From DATMNI01 sp035570275 (GTDB lineage: Bacteria; Acidobacteriota; Terriglobia; Bryobacterales; Bryobacteraceae): a DNA stretch of 48,520 bases. Shown here in pieces: positions 47,331-48,520 of this stretch; the first letter of the stretch is position 1; the number at the start of each line of letters is the position of its first letter. A program made the position numbers and the translations under genes. The notes beneath the pieces are model-generated. The model searched no databases, was not told the DNA's origin, and was given only the letters and a program-made list of their open reading frames with translations. The DNA is taken from contig DATMNI010000221.1 in assembly GCA_035570275.1 (NCBI GenBank), positions 1-48,520 of the forward strand. The letters are read 5' to 3'.

Positions 47331-48520
47331 TTAGTGCTTGGTCTGCGAGTACAGCGACGAAACCTCCGCGGCCGTCATTGCCCGGTTATAGATCCGGACA
47401 TCGTCGATCAAACCCTTGGCGAAGTTGCTTTGGCTGGCATCGGTTCCGATGTACAACCCGTATTGAGACGAGGGCAGCGAAATCCCGGAGGTAAACGTGT
47501 TGGCCAACAAGCCGACCGGCGCGCCGTTGATGTAACCGGTCACCACTCCCGACGAGAAGGAGAACGTGACGTGTTGCCAGGCGCCCATGGTAAGCGAGTA
47601 ATTCAGCTCGGCATAATTCGCCCCGGACGAGAACTGCGGAATGTGGCGGCTCCCGTTCAACTTGACATCCCAGGCGTAGTTCTTGGATACGATTCGCTGG
47701 TCGACTCCGGGGAGATCCGAAGCGTTGACCCAGAACGAAACCGTCATGCCCGTAGAAAGCTCCAGCGAAGAGCTCTCGTTGACCTTGACGTAATCCCCGG
47801 AACCGGAAAAGGAGAGCGCGGTTCCGAACGTGCCGGACGCCCATGCCGTGTGGCCCATCAGCGTTCCGGTGTTGCCGTTGCCGGACGCATCGGCGGTAGC
47901 GGTTCCGATGCCCTCGTTGAATGCCCAGGAGGCCGCGGCGCCCGTGGCGGGAGCGGCGATTGTCAGAGTGTAACCGCAAGACGCGGTGGTCTGACCGGAC
48001 GACCCGTTAACCGTGATTGCGTATGTTCCCGCCGGCGCCACAGTGGAGGCGGACAGGGTCAGAACGGTAGTGCAGGTTGCGGTGCAGCTCGGCTGGGTGA
48101 AGATCGCGCTGACACCGGCCGGCAATCCGCTGGCCGACATCACTACGGTCTGGGCCGTTCCGGTCAACCGGTTGACGGTGACGTTGTCGGTGACGGAATG
48201 TCCCGGAGTGGTCGAGAGCGACGATGTGGAACCGGAGAGCCAGAAGGTGAAGGCAGCCGGCGGGGGGGGCGGCGGGGGCGGGGGCGGCGTTGCAGCCGTC
48301 GTGAAGGAGAAATCGCCCGAGGTGGTCCGGTTCCCCGAGGAATCGCTCGAGAGAACGCTGTAATGGAAAATCGTCGAGGCGGTCAGGTTACTCAACGATG
48401 CCGTGTGTTGCGTCACCATCGTGGTGTTGCGGGCCGTCGTGTTCGTGTAGCCGTTCAGACCGTACTGCACTTGGGAATCGGCCAAATGGTCGGTGGTCCA
48501 GGTAATGGTTGCGGAAGTGG
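47331..48520 (-). CDS. Surface protein with FnIII and LamG domains, partial
   Basis: At least 396 residues, 5' end beyond the right edge. Read from the edge: the end of a fibronectin type III domain (SATITWTTDHLADSQVQYG, then TIFHYSVLSSDSSGNRTTSG), ten prolines in a row, an Ig-like beta domain (FTFWLSGSTSSLSTTPGHSV to SCGYTLTIAAP, with cysteines) and a LamG/concanavalin-like domain (AASWAFNEGIGTATADASGN, DDVRIYNRAMTAAEVSSLYS). The chain is threonine/serine-rich, typical of exported adhesins or carbohydrate-binding proteins. The poly-proline is coded by a G-run-rich stretch (48261-48290). Its position next to the polysaccharide locus suggests, but does not show, a role on the same cell surface. 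Confidence 0.88.
   Translation of the reverse strand, partial: TSATITWTTDHLADSQVQYGLNGYTNTTARNTTMVTQHTASLSNLTASTIFHYSVLSSDSSGNRTTSGDFSFTTAATPPPPPPPPPPAAFTFWLSGSTSSLSTTPGHSVTDNVTVNRLTGTAQTVVMSASGLPAGVSAIFTQPSCTATCTTVLTLSASTVAPAGTYAITVNGSSGQTTASCGYTLTIAAPATGAAASWAFNEGIGTATADASGNGNTGTLMGHTAWASGTFGTALSFSGSGDYVKVNESSSLELSTGMTVSFWVNASDLPGVDQRIVSKNYAWDVKLNGSRHIPQFSSGANYAELNYSLTMGAWQHVTFSFSSGVVTGYINGAPVGLLANTFTSGISLPSSQYGLYIGTDASQSNFAKGLIDDVRIYNRAMTAAEVSSLYSQTKH

Overview
The window looks like chromosomal DNA of a high-GC Acidobacteriota, most likely from the Solibacter/Bryobacter group. This is inferred from gene content and not from any rRNA, none of which is present. The pointers are a VWFA-domain protein of the type named after Acidobacteria, a winged-helix/TM/TPR sensor-regulator, a TolB-like regulator with the 'FDPRIDPIVRV' domain, a single-chain LptF-LptG permease, Tat-tagged enzymes, heptanucleotide repeats and several dispersed palindromic repeats. 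No tRNA, rRNA, CRISPR array, intact insertion sequence or phage was found.

Layout. 1-1530 is a decayed patch: a frameshifted GxxExxY gene and the start-less tail of a DUF2254 gene, each abutting one copy of a ~100-bp repeat, with a small secreted protein between them. 1618-6064 holds ordinary single genes: M3 oligopeptidase, 2'-5' RNA ligase-like protein, LuxR-type response regulator, a VOC protein and a short GntR regulator. 6145-11975 is a tight three-gene operon of two exported TldD/TldE-type proteins and a fused LptF-LptG permease. 12158-15896 has VOC, M23 peptidase and cupin genes around a DGPF/DGPF/ECF sigma cassette whose sigma factor is cut off after region 2. 15939-27175 carries secreted and envelope proteins (VWFA, M28 peptidase, a Cys-motif protein, ankyrin protein), the TPR regulator, a Tat-exported HisC-like aminotransferase and an SDR, separated by repeats. 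27176-29006 is about 1.8 kb with no recognisable gene, ending in a good sigma70-type promoter for a shortened TolB-like regulator.

The main system is a Wzx/Wzy-type exopolysaccharide locus from about 30547 to 47263, all on the plus strand and largely translationally coupled. It starts with an ops-like element and a NusG/RfaH/UpxY-type antiterminator, followed by a Wza-like export protein and a Wzc-like tyrosine autokinase. Next comes an unusual acyl module (acyl carrier protein, KAS III-like synthase, GNAT-like protein). The remainder is flippase, polymerase/ligase, two glycosyltransferases, initiating phosphoglycosyl transferase, sugar aminotransferase, a membrane-anchored epimerase fusion and a polysaccharide deacetylase. 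The likely logic is an amino-sugar polymer that receives a dedicated acyl group and is later deacetylated. A partial LamG/fibronectin surface protein runs off the right edge.

The best candidates for something new are the acyl module inside the polysaccharide operon, the ops-like site before a non-enterobacterial NusG paralogue, the TM-SDR fusion, the exported TldD/TldE pair joined to LptFG, and the truncated sigma factor with a perfect hairpin around its start codon.
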